Source: Enorma sp964624825 (GTDB lineage: Bacteria > Actinomycetota > Coriobacteriia > Coriobacteriales > Coriobacteriaceae). Taken from it: a DNA stretch of 64,000 nt. Both the position numbers and the translations under genes were made by a program. The notes under the pieces were generated by a model. It saw only the letters and a program-made list of their open reading frames with translations, had not been told where the DNA came from and did no database searches. The stretch is from contig CAZUYD010000009.1 of the NCBI GenBank assembly GCA_964624825.1, positions 3,607 to 67,606 on the forward strand, in the 5' to 3' direction. Shown here piece by piece: positions 47,972-55,421 of the stretch (the stretch's first letter is position 1; every line of letters starts with the position of its first letter).

Positions 47972-49605
47972 GCGCGTTCCTCCCGACGTTCTTCCACGGC
48001 CTTGCCAAAGACGGCTCCCTTGACTCCCAAAAAGGTTCCTGCAAGGGAGAGCGCGCCCGTGAGCGCATGCTTGGTCACGGACACAGGATCGATGATGCCC
48101 GCTTCGATCATGTTTGCGAACCTGCCGCGTTTGGCATCGAAGCCCATGCCGGCGGGTTGCTCGAGCAAGCGCGCGACGATCGCCGCCCCGGCGTGTCCGG
48201 CGTTTTCGGCGATTTGGGCGGTCGGTGTCGTGAGGGCATCGGCCAGCAGGAGCGCCCCTGTTTGCTCTTCGCCCGGAAGCGTTTCGGCGCAGGCGCGCAC
48301 GACCGGGACGAGGGAGATGAGCGCGCTCCCGCCCCCGGGGACGATGCCCTCTTCCCGGGCGGCTTTGGCGGCGCCCACGGCATCCTCGATACGCATCTTG
48401 CGCTCCCACATCTCCGGCTTCGTCTGTCCGCCGACGGCGATGCGCGCCACTCCCGAGACGAAGGTTGCGAGGCGTTCCTGGTAGCGCTTGCGGTTGAACT
48501 CATAGTCGGTATGCTCGATGAGGTTTCTGAGTTCGTTTTCGCGTAGCCGCACGAGCTCGGGATTTCCCGCCGCGCCGGTAATTACCGTGCGCTTGTGGTT
48601 CACGAAGGCCCGCTCCGCACGACCCACCATCTCGCGGGTCACGCCGCGCACGTTCATGCCAAGCTCGCTCGTGACAAAGACGCCGCCGGTCTGCACCGCC
48701 ATGTCGTCCAGGCGCCAGCGACGCCCCTCGCCATAGAGCGGCGCCTTGATGCAGACGACGTCCATATCTCCCTCGGCTTTGTTCTGGAGCACCATGCCGA
48801 GCGCATCTCCGGTGATGTCGTCGCAGATCACCAGAGCCGGGTGTCCGTCTTCGGCCGAGATGATCAAAAAGGGCAGCAGGTCTTGGGGGTCGGAGAAGCT
48901 CGCATCGGTCAGGAGGATATAGGGATCGAAGAGCTCGGATGTGCCCTCGCGCTCGTTGAGCGCCATGTTAGGGGTGATATGCCCCTGTTCGAAGACGATG
49001 CCCTCGTCGATCTCGAGTTTGGTTTCCGTGCGTTGCGACTCCTCGACGTTGACCACGCCCTCCACGCCGACCGCATGGACAGCCTCGCCAACGATGCGCG
49101 CCATATCTTCGTCGTCGCAGGAAATGGTAGCGATTTGGGTGAGGGTTTCGATGTCGCGGGCGGGTTCAGCCATGTCAGCGAGCGCCTCAAGCGCGCCCGT
49201 GCCCGCCGCCTGCAGGCCGCGACGCAGTGCGAGGGGGTCGGCACCGGCCTCGACCAGGCGCGTGCCGCGGACAAGCAGCTGTTGGGCGAGAACCATTGCC
49301 GTGGTCGTGCCGTCTCCAACGGCGCTGCCGGCAGTCTGAGCAACCTCGCGCATGAGCCGCGCGCCCATCTCCTCAGCGGGATCCTCGAGTGCGATGCTCT
49401 CTGCAACGGTCGCGCCGTCATTGGTGACGAGCGTCGGGGCGCTTGCCTCGGCGCGGTCGCGGTAGGCCGCTCCACGGACGTTGGCCTTCTGGTTCATGGC
49501 CACATAGCGTCCCTTGGGACCGAGCGTCACCTTTGCGGCGTCAGCCACCTTGTTTGCGCCCACGAGCATCCGAGCGCGGAAGTCTGATCGATATTCGGTC
49601 GTCAT
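47968..49605 (-). CDS. Divergent GroEL-family chaperonin paralogue
   Basis: 545 residues over the full Hsp60 length. ATPase elements are kept: AAKVTLGPKGRYV near residue 24, GSAVGDGTTTAMVLAQQLL with the catalytic Asp of GDGTTT at 97-102, ISCDDEDMARIVGEAVHAVG, and RIEDAVGAAKAAREEGIVPGGGSAL with the second Asp. Differences from GroEL are an insertion of about 14 residues after KGRYVAMNQKANVRG, an altered apical region (ITPNMALNEREGTSELFDPYILL, LYGEGRRWRLDDMA) and a charged C-terminus without the GGM tail. No groES is nearby. ATG 49605 is chosen; TTG 49641 with GAAAGGA in between is an alternative. Confidence 0.85.
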   Translation of the reverse strand: MTTEYRSDFRARMLVGANKVADAAKVTLGPKGRYVAMNQKANVRGAAYRDRAEASAPTLVTNDGATVAESIALEDPAEEMGARLMREVAQTAGSAVGDGTTTAMVLAQQLLVRGTRLVEAGADPLALRRGLQAAGTGALEALADMAEPARDIETLTQIATISCDDEDMARIVGEAVHAVGVEGVVNVEESQRTETKLEIDEGIVFEQGHITPNMALNEREGTSELFDPYILLTDASFSDPQDLLPFLIISAEDGHPALVICDDITGDALGMVLQNKAEGDMDVVCIKAPLYGEGRRWRLDDMAVQTGGVFVTSELGMNVRGVTREMVGRAERAFVNHKRTVITGAAGNPELVRLRENELRNLIEHTDYEFNRKRYQERLATFVSGVARIAVGGQTKPEMWERKMRIEDAVGAAKAAREEGIVPGGGSALISLVPVVRACAETLPGEEQTGALLLADALTTPTAQIAENAGHAGAAIVARLLEQPAGMGFDAKRGRFANMIEAGIIDPVSVTKHALTGALSLAGTFLGVKGAVFGKAVEERREERA

Positions 49606-49642
49606 AGATTCAGAAGCAGTCCTTTCTCGTGCTCGCGCCAAA

Positions 49643-49689
49643 ACAAGAAGGCGGATGCCCGCCGCCGTTCACGGAGGCCGGCATCCGCC
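49643..49689 (-). terminator. Terminator after the PanB-like gene
   Basis: A perfect 10-base-pair stem, GGCGGATGCC (49650-49659) and GGCATCCGCC (49680-49689). Read on the minus strand it is followed by TTCTTGTTTT, so it ends the PanB-like transcript ahead of the GroEL-like gene. Confidence 0.75.
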
Positions 49690-49734
49690 GCCACAACCTT
49701 CGATATGCGTTGCATCAAGGGTATCAAATGACGC

Positions 49735-50607
49735 TTAGACCGCGTCCATCATTGCCTGGAACTTCTCGAGCTCCTCAGGATCCATGTGGTAGCCGTGCTT
49801 GTCCTCGGGGTAGCCGCCCTCGCGCACGTCCTTCGCCCACGCGGCGTAGGCACCCATGAGGAAGGGGAGCAGGTCGGCGTACTTCTTGGCGTGGGACGCC
49901 ATGTTGGGATTCATGCCGAAGGTGTCCATATCGACCATCTCGGAGCCGTCGCAGGCGCCGCCGCCGGCGATGGAAACCACGGGCACGCGCAGCTTCTTGG
50001 CGATGGCGTTGGAAACCTCGATGGGCGTGAGCTCGATGGTCATGCCGCCCATGCCGTTCTCCTGATACTCATAACCCCACTTGAAGATGCGGAAGGCGTC
50101 CTCGGCGGTCTTGCCCACGCGCTTGTAGCCCGTTGCGTTGGTTTGCCAACCCGATATCGCGCCGATGTGGCCGTAGGTGGGCACATAGTTATCGGACATG
50201 AACTTGAGGATCTCGTTGGTGATGCCCATGGGAAGCATCGAGTCGGCGCCTGCATAGACCCAGCGGGCACCCCAGCGCACAGCCAGGGACTTGTCCGCGT
50301 ATACGCCGGTGGGCATGTAGTAATTGATGTGGATGATATTGGTGTAGGTGCGATAGGTCTCGATTGTCAGCGTGCCGACGGTCAGCTCATCCTCAAAGTC
50401 AACGCCGCTCTTTCCTATCACGAGGGCAGGGGTGCGAAGAATGTCGCAATTCGCCATCTCGGCGGCCAAGCCAAAGATTGGCCCCAGCATGGCGGGACAC
50501 ATCTGCACGATTTTCTCGCCGCGATTCTTCATCTGCTGGAGTTTGTTGAGGCTTTTCCGTGTCTTTGAGGCGGTCGACATCTTGATCTTTGGCTGCTGGG
50601 CTTCCAT
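49735..50607 (-). CDS. PanB-fold protein (ketopantoate hydroxymethyltransferase-like) with altered metal site
   Basis: A 290-residue TIM-barrel protein related to PanB: VPTYGHIGAISGWQTNATGYKRVGKTAEDAFR matches PanB's GHLGLTPQ/GGYKVQGR region and TIELTPIEVSNAIAKKLRVPVVSIAGGGACDGSEMV its LECVP/IGIGAG region. His147 and Glu192 correspond to conserved PanB residues. The Mg-ligand Asp pair is missing: VGDS becomes IGKS (Lys66) and ADLPF becomes INYYMP (Asn95); the KIEG lysine/glutamate pair is replaced by YAG. It is therefore unlikely to be pantothenate PanB. ATG 50607 follows AAGGAGGG. Neighbours suggest a one-carbon-folate role. Confidence 0.72.
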   Translation of the reverse strand: MEAQQPKIKMSTASKTRKSLNKLQQMKNRGEKIVQMCPAMLGPIFGLAAEMANCDILRTPALVIGKSGVDFEDELTVGTLTIETYRTYTNIIHINYYMPTGVYADKSLAVRWGARWVYAGADSMLPMGITNEILKFMSDNYVPTYGHIGAISGWQTNATGYKRVGKTAEDAFRIFKWGYEYQENGMGGMTIELTPIEVSNAIAKKLRVPVVSIAGGGACDGSEMVDMDTFGMNPNMASHAKKYADLLPFLMGAYAAWAKDVREGGYPEDKHGYHMDPEELEKFQAMMDAV

Positions 50608-50954
50608 GGGATGACCCTCCTTCTGCACGGGGAACGCTGAGGCCGGTTGGCCAATCCGTACGAGTTCAGTGTAGCCGACATGCTGTAGCGATAATGGTTA
50701 GTTTAGAAAATTACCGTTTGCCGGATACGGGTGACCGTTCACCGTGAGGAAGCGGCAGGGTCAAGATCTCCTTCGGCCGAAAGAACGCTTGGGAACATGC
50801 GCTCATTCCGACAGGTTGTTGGGGTGCAGGGTGCTATTAGCTGCACTTTGTCGGATGTCCCCGCGCGCCGCACAAGCGTAAAAGAATGTTGTCGGGCGGC
50901 GGGCACGAGCGCTCGCTGCAAGGAGCGGGACATGCCGCGCAAGAGGAGGACACC
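50608..50954. other. Divergent intergenic region of the PanB-like and small-protein genes
   Basis: 347 bases carrying the control signals for two divergent genes. GGTGACCGTTCACC at 50730-50743 is an inverted repeat (GGTGA/TCACC) that could be an operator. Candidate -10 elements on the minus strand (TACACT at 50674-50669) lack a good -35. Confidence 0.35.
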
Positions 50955-51179
50955 ATGGGACTTTCCGTTGATTCCAAGATCAAGCTCATCATGAAGAACC
51001 CGGATGCGGTCGCGGTCATCGACAAGTATACGCCAGGCTTCGCTTCGAATCCTCAAATGAAGATGGTTCAGGGTCTTACCTTCCGCAAGCTTGCCTCCTT
51101 CCCGCAGTCTAAAGAGGCGGGCATTACCGACGAGGTTGTGGAGGAGATCGACGCGCAGCTGAAGGCGCTTGACGACTAG
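50955..51179 (+). CDS. Small conserved-looking protein of unknown function
   Basis: A 74-residue helical protein: MGLSVDSKIKLIMKNPDAVAVIDKYTPGFASNPQMKMVQGLTFRKLASFPQS and a C-terminal EVVEEIDAQLKAL helix. The pattern of a short helix pair, a KYTPGF turn and GLTFRKLASFPQ looks like a compact helical domain that in other proteins appears as a C-terminal module, but I cannot name a family with certainty. AGAGGAGGA gives a very strong ribosome site, so it is probably well translated. It stands between the PanB-like gene (divergent) and a terminator. Confidence 0.7.
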   Translation: MGLSVDSKIKLIMKNPDAVAVIDKYTPGFASNPQMKMVQGLTFRKLASFPQSKEAGITDEVVEEIDAQLKALDD

Positions 51180-51198
51180 CATTTAGTCGAGCGAGCAC

Positions 51199-51229
51199 GG
51201 GGCGTCTCGTCGTTTTGGCGGGGCGCCCC
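51199..51229. terminator. Hairpin between convergent genes
   Basis: GGGGCG (51199-51204) pairs with CGCCCC (51224-51229); the plus strand continues ATCTTGTGTCT. It lies 20 bases after the small gene and before the end of the PucR-type gene. Confidence 0.5.
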
Positions 51230-51248
51230 ATCTTGTGTCTCGGCACGC

Positions 51249-52787
51249 TCAGTGCTGGCCGGTGTTTTTGATATGCGCGCGGAAATCGAGGGCTTTGATG
51301 ATGATCTGCAGCCTAAGGCGCACGTCAGGGTCATCGAGGTCATCGTCGAGAAGGCGGCGAATGCGGTCGATTCGCTCGTGGAAGGTGCTTCGGTGCACGA
51401 AGAGCTCCTTCGATGCGCGCGTGGCGCTCATGTTGCAGTTGAAGTAGACCTTGAGCGTTTCCAAATAGCCCGTCTTTGAGGCGCGGTCGTGCGCAAGGAG
51501 GCGACGCACCCCATCGGTATAGAAGAGCTCGATAGGCAGCTCGCCTGTGGCGCTCGAGATCATTTCCGCGAGCGCGATATCTTGGAAGTGGTGGATGGTG
51601 ACTGTGGGCTCAATGAGCGTGCCCTGTTCGAGGGCACGGCTTGCCTGGAGGAAGTAGAGCTGTGCGTTTGCCAGGTCAAGGATGGGGTCGGAGACGCCGC
51701 AGGATGCGCTGACGCTCGCAACGATCGGTTCGAGGGCCTCTTCGAGCTGCGCGCGCCATGCGCCGCGCTCAACCTCATCATCCTGAACGATCTCGGAAAG
51801 GTCGATGAAAGCTACGACCGAGGTGCGGTGGTAGGTGAAGGCGATCGAGTGGTGAAACGCAGTCTCCACGAGCGTGCAGAGATAGCTTGTGGGGAGCTGG
51901 CGCAGGCGGTGCTCAAGACGTATGCGCACACAGCATAGGATACGACCGTGGGTATCTTCGACGATCGCGCGACCCCGAGCGTCGAGGGGCTGCTGTGCGA
52001 CGAGGCATTCGAGGGCGTGCTTGAGGCTTCTTCGCGTGTCGTCCGGCGCGATGGGCTCGTGCATGAGCGCTCGTTCCACGAAGCGGGCGAGGTGGGCGAT
52101 GAGGCATTTGTCGCTCTGACGGAAGGGGCGCGTTTCGTAGGAGATGGTGATGCAACCGAGGTAGTCGCCGTCGTTCAGCAAGTTCGCGTTCAGGGTCGTG
52201 GTGTCGAGCAGGTTCAGCACGAAGGGCTCGTCCACATACATCGAGAGCTCATGGAGGTCGAGGAACTGCCTGATTTTGTCGGATCCGAGCACAAGCTCGT
52301 CGCCGACCATTCCTTTAGGCGTACCGATATGGGCTACATAGCGAAAGCCGGCGTCGATGACGAACATGTCGTTGCCAAAGATCGCCCGGGACGCCTCGAT
52401 GAGCTCCTGCACGGGCGCGTCGACGGTAAGGAGCCTCGCGAGGTGCTCGTTCCAGTCCTCATAGGTGTCGAAGATGCGTTGGCAGGTATTGAACACCTGG
52501 TAAAAGTCGCATTCAGCAGCAAGCTCTATCACGCAGCAGCGATCTTCGAACCATCTGAGACGCGGGGTGGGTCCTATCACCACGAGCACCACATGCTCGC
52601 CAATGCTCGGCGCCTGGGGCAGCTGGCGTGCAGTGAGCACGTACAGATGGTCGTCCTTGAGCTCGCGTGTCCCGCCTTCGAGCAGAAGGGGGCGACCCAG
52701 ATGCAGCTTGGGGCTGCGTTCGCCGGCAATAGAACCCGCAAAGGTGCGGGGCAGGTTGTCGAAAAGGATATCGGCGTTCAGGAGCAT
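51249..52787 (-). CDS. PucR/CdaR-type transcriptional regulator
   Basis: A 512-residue regulator. The N-terminal and middle parts hold a likely ligand-sensing domain (GNDMFVIDAGFRYVAHIGTPKGMVGDEL through LGCITISYETRPFRQSDKCLIAHLARFVERAL, GAF/PAS-like) and a GGDEF-like CdaR region; the C-terminus LETLKVYFNCNMSATRASKELFVHRSTFHERIDRIRRLLDDDLDDPDVRLRLQIIIKAL is the PucR-type helix-turn-helix. Such proteins usually activate catabolic genes in response to a metabolite. ATG 52787 follows AGGTGG; the longer frame is not needed. It is divergent from the one-carbon genes at 53102 onward, so it likely controls them. Confidence 0.85.
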   Translation of the reverse strand: MLLNADILFDNLPRTFAGSIAGERSPKLHLGRPLLLEGGTRELKDDHLYVLTARQLPQAPSIGEHVVLVVIGPTPRLRWFEDRCCVIELAAECDFYQVFNTCQRIFDTYEDWNEHLARLLTVDAPVQELIEASRAIFGNDMFVIDAGFRYVAHIGTPKGMVGDELVLGSDKIRQFLDLHELSMYVDEPFVLNLLDTTTLNANLLNDGDYLGCITISYETRPFRQSDKCLIAHLARFVERALMHEPIAPDDTRRSLKHALECLVAQQPLDARGRAIVEDTHGRILCCVRIRLEHRLRQLPTSYLCTLVETAFHHSIAFTYHRTSVVAFIDLSEIVQDDEVERGAWRAQLEEALEPIVASVSASCGVSDPILDLANAQLYFLQASRALEQGTLIEPTVTIHHFQDIALAEMISSATGELPIELFYTDGVRRLLAHDRASKTGYLETLKVYFNCNMSATRASKELFVHRSTFHERIDRIRRLLDDDLDDPDVRLRLQIIIKALDFRAHIKNTGQH

Positions 52788-52955
52788 TGGGCCACCTGTC
52801 CCCTCTAACCGGTTTGCCGTGCTCAAGACTATGAGGTTTAACCAAGTATAAGTGTGCAGTTTGTTGCCATAGATGAACAAGAGAATGCGAAATGTGCTTT
52901 TAGATAAGCGCAATCGGTAAGCGGTACGAATGGCTAGCTGAGTGGTTTTCCATAC

Positions 52956-52972
52956 CCAGACACATTGTCTGG
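52956..52972. promoter_or_regulatory. Possible operator between the PucR-type regulator and the one-carbon genes
   Basis: CCAGACA-CAT-TGTCTGG is a perfect 7-base inverted repeat with a 3-base centre. It lies 169 bases upstream of the regulator gene and 130 bases upstream of the 410-residue protein gene, in a 314-base divergent gap that holds no gene. Confidence 0.45.
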
Positions 52973-53101
52973 TTCATGTAGGAAACATTCCGTCCAACCG
53001 TTGTATGTTCATCGCCGCGCGCTGCGCGCACGATAGCGCTGGGTGCCGTATTCGGTGGTGCCCGCGCCCGCGAGCGGGCGATGCGAACAGAGGAGGGAAC
53101 G

Positions 53102-54334
53102 ATGCCCATCAAGGACAAGCTCGATACGAGCGCCTGCGTCAAGACCGCATGGGGCAGGCTCATCCCGCAAGACGAGGCGTACAGCACGTGCCTGCGGCAG
53201 ATCGCCGCGTTTTCGGCGAACATCTTCCAGGTGATGCGTATCTTAAATCCCAGCTGGGAGGATCGCACCACGGCCATCTGCGAAACTGCCTACATGATGA
53301 ACACCGCCGCCTGCGCAGGCGGGGAGGGTCAGCTGCACGCCTATCTCGATGCCTTCTATGACGAGTGGAACATCCCCGAGTTCGTGAAGCGCGCGGCGTG
53401 GATCGGGGCAATCTGGGGTGATTCTGGCGACGAGGCCGAGGATATGGCTGGCCGCGTGATCCAGTACACCGAGGATCGCGTCGAGAAGGAGCTCGATACC
53501 TGTCCATGGGATATCGTCGGTTCCGAGCTCTGCAACATGACGACGTCGATGTTTACCGCGAACTTCGACATCGCGGCCGGCGGTGAGCACGGTGCGATTC
53601 AAAACGACGTCGCTCTCAACATGTGCGAGGCACGCGGGTGCGGCAACCGCCACTGCCGCGTGGTCGCCGAGCGCCTCGATGCGTTCAACCTTGATCATCA
53701 GGGTTGGCTCGACCATCGCGGCCAGCCCACGCAGCCAGTTCACGACACCCCGCCCGAGCGCAGCGTGACCCACGGCATGGGGCTCAGAAACGGCCAGTAC
53801 TGCCAGACCTTCGGCGAGGAGAACACCCTCGAGTGGCAGTACGCGTGGGTTGCTGCCATGGGATGGGTGTGGTCGGTCTCCTTCCCGCTCATCGCCATCC
53901 GTGAGATGGCCGAGGATGACGAGGAGTTCGAGCGCGTGCTCGATCGGGTTTTCGCCACGGCTGGCAAGAACGCGTTCGTGGATGCCTTCGCCGTCGAAGG
54001 CCTGCGCTCTTATCTAGGCGTTCCGCACGAGCTGGGGTCGAACGACCCGCGCCTCATGGGCGGCTATATCGCCTTTATGCTCGATTGCCAGCTCGTCCCG
54101 TACGAGATGGAGGCATTCGACGAAGAGGGCTGCATCATCAAGGTCGAGACCGACACCTTCACCGGGCGCTTCCCGATGGCTCCGCTCGACGAGATCACCC
54201 TGGGGTACGAGGCGCAGTGGAATGGCGCCGTGAAGACGATGGTCTCGCCCGAGTGGTTCGTCTGGATCGATGGCAAAGACGATGAGTACCTGTATATCAA
54301 TGTGGGTCACAAGGTCGACGATCGCGCGCTATAG
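53102..54334 (+). CDS. Cysteine-rich protein of unknown function, first gene of the one-carbon operon
   Basis: 410 residues, soluble, acidic, rich in Trp, Met and Cys. I do not recognise a family firmly. Residues 130-195 (CPWDIVGSELCNMTTSMF, then ALNMCEARGCGNRHCRVVAERLDAF with Cys134, 144, 175, 180 and 185) recall the Cys/Gly/His pattern of 4-vinyl-reductase or ATC-hydrolase-like ligand domains, and the second half may repeat that fold. AGAGGAGGGAACG gives a strong ribosome site. The GcvT-like gene starts 9 bases downstream, so the protein probably binds or processes the substrate of that transferase. Confidence 0.7.
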   Translation: MPIKDKLDTSACVKTAWGRLIPQDEAYSTCLRQIAAFSANIFQVMRILNPSWEDRTTAICETAYMMNTAACAGGEGQLHAYLDAFYDEWNIPEFVKRAAWIGAIWGDSGDEAEDMAGRVIQYTEDRVEKELDTCPWDIVGSELCNMTTSMFTANFDIAAGGEHGAIQNDVALNMCEARGCGNRHCRVVAERLDAFNLDHQGWLDHRGQPTQPVHDTPPERSVTHGMGLRNGQYCQTFGEENTLEWQYAWVAAMGWVWSVSFPLIAIREMAEDDEEFERVLDRVFATAGKNAFVDAFAVEGLRSYLGVPHELGSNDPRLMGGYIAFMLDCQLVPYEMEAFDEEGCIIKVETDTFTGRFPMAPLDEITLGYEAQWNGAVKTMVSPEWFVWIDGKDDEYLYINVGHKVDDRAL

Positions 54335-54343
54335 GAGGCGAAT

Positions 54344-55333
54344 ATGCTGTTCAAGGAAGATGAGGTCGCACGGGCCGAGGCTCTGTCCGTGCGCGAGAAC
54401 GTGGGTTGGTACTTCTGGACGCACGACCTTGTTGAGGTGACCGGTCAAGACGCCCAGGCGTTTCTCGAGCGCCTGCTCGTGAACCGCGTGGCAAACCTCG
54501 AGATTGGTCGTGGACGCTACACCACGATGCTCGACGAGAATGGAACGATTATCGACGATTTGGTGGTCACGCGGCGCGCAGCGGACGTCTTCTGGCTCTC
54601 TACGCTCTACGGGCCTCATGCCTGTCGTTGGTTCGATGCCCATGCGCGCGAGGGCGAGGATGTGGCGTGGCAGGATATAACAGCGGGTCACTACATGTAT
54701 GCCGTGCAGGGACCTGCATCTTCTGCAGCGATGGAGCGCCTGCTCGGACAGAGCGTCGAGGGGCTCAAGCGGTTCGAGATGATCGATGCGACGATCGGCG
54801 ATGTCGCGGTCGTTGTGGATCGCGGTGGCTTCACCGGCGAGCTTGGCTACGAGATCTACTGCGCGCGTAAGGATAACGATGCGGTACGCGAGGCCATCGA
54901 GGCGGCTGTGGGCGCGCCGCGCCTTTCCGTCCTCGAGGTTTACGTGCGTTCGCTGCCCATGGAGAAAGGCATGGCGCTTCGCCAAGATTATTTCGGTCTC
55001 ACGCCCTTCGAAGCCGGGCTCGGTTGGTCGGTGCACTTCGATAAGGACTTCATAGGTAAAGAGGCGCTTCTCGCCGCACAAGCCGAGCCGCTTCGTCGCA
55101 AATTCGTGGGTTTCGAGCTCGAGCGCGAGAGCTATGAGGATATCGCCCAGGGAGAGATCGTGCGCAAGCGCGGCATCCCGGTGGGCATCGCCCGGGCGTT
55201 CATCTATGGCTACACGGTCGAGAAGAACATCGGTTTCGGCATCGTGGATGCCGAGAGGTGCCCGGTGGGTACCCGGGTGAAGATGGGGCCGAACGACTCG
55301 CCCGCCATCGTGGTCGAGCCTAAGTGGCTATAG
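54344..55333 (+). CDS. GcvT/LigM-type folate-dependent aminomethyl- or methyltransferase
   Basis: A 329-residue member of the glycine-cleavage T family. FWTHDLVEVTGQDAQAFLERLLVNRVANLEIGRGRYTTMLDENGTIIDDLVVTR matches the folate-binding N-terminal half, FTGELGYEIYC the central motif and MEKGMALRQDYFGLTPFEAGLGWSVHFDKDFIGKEAL the conserved C-terminal half. No genes for the other glycine-cleavage proteins are nearby, so a T-protein role is unlikely; LigM and DmdA are THF-dependent demethylases of this family. With fhs, fchA and folD downstream it probably loads a one-carbon unit onto THF. AGGAGG precedes ATG 54344. Confidence 0.85.
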   Translation: MLFKEDEVARAEALSVRENVGWYFWTHDLVEVTGQDAQAFLERLLVNRVANLEIGRGRYTTMLDENGTIIDDLVVTRRAADVFWLSTLYGPHACRWFDAHAREGEDVAWQDITAGHYMYAVQGPASSAAMERLLGQSVEGLKRFEMIDATIGDVAVVVDRGGFTGELGYEIYCARKDNDAVREAIEAAVGAPRLSVLEVYVRSLPMEKGMALRQDYFGLTPFEAGLGWSVHFDKDFIGKEALLAAQAEPLRRKFVGFELERESYEDIAQGEIVRKRGIPVGIARAFIYGYTVEKNIGFGIVDAERCPVGTRVKMGPNDSPAIVVEPKWL

Positions 55334-55421
55334 CGGCGAACCTTCCGCTCGCCCTGCGAACCCTGCGTATATGAGACGGCCTGCGGGCGGGCGCGCAGCC
55401 CGCCCCGGAAGGAGGCATGCG

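Noticed and set aside
49735..50607. Pantothenate gene panB
   Set aside because: Key metal-binding Asp residues are replaced and no panC or panD is adjacent, so the symbol is withheld.
54344..55333. Glycine-cleavage T protein (gcvT) as the product
   Set aside because: Family fold fits, but no gcvH, gcvP or lpd genes nearby and the context is fhs/fchA/folD with a catabolic regulator; kept as a GcvT-family transferase without that symbol.
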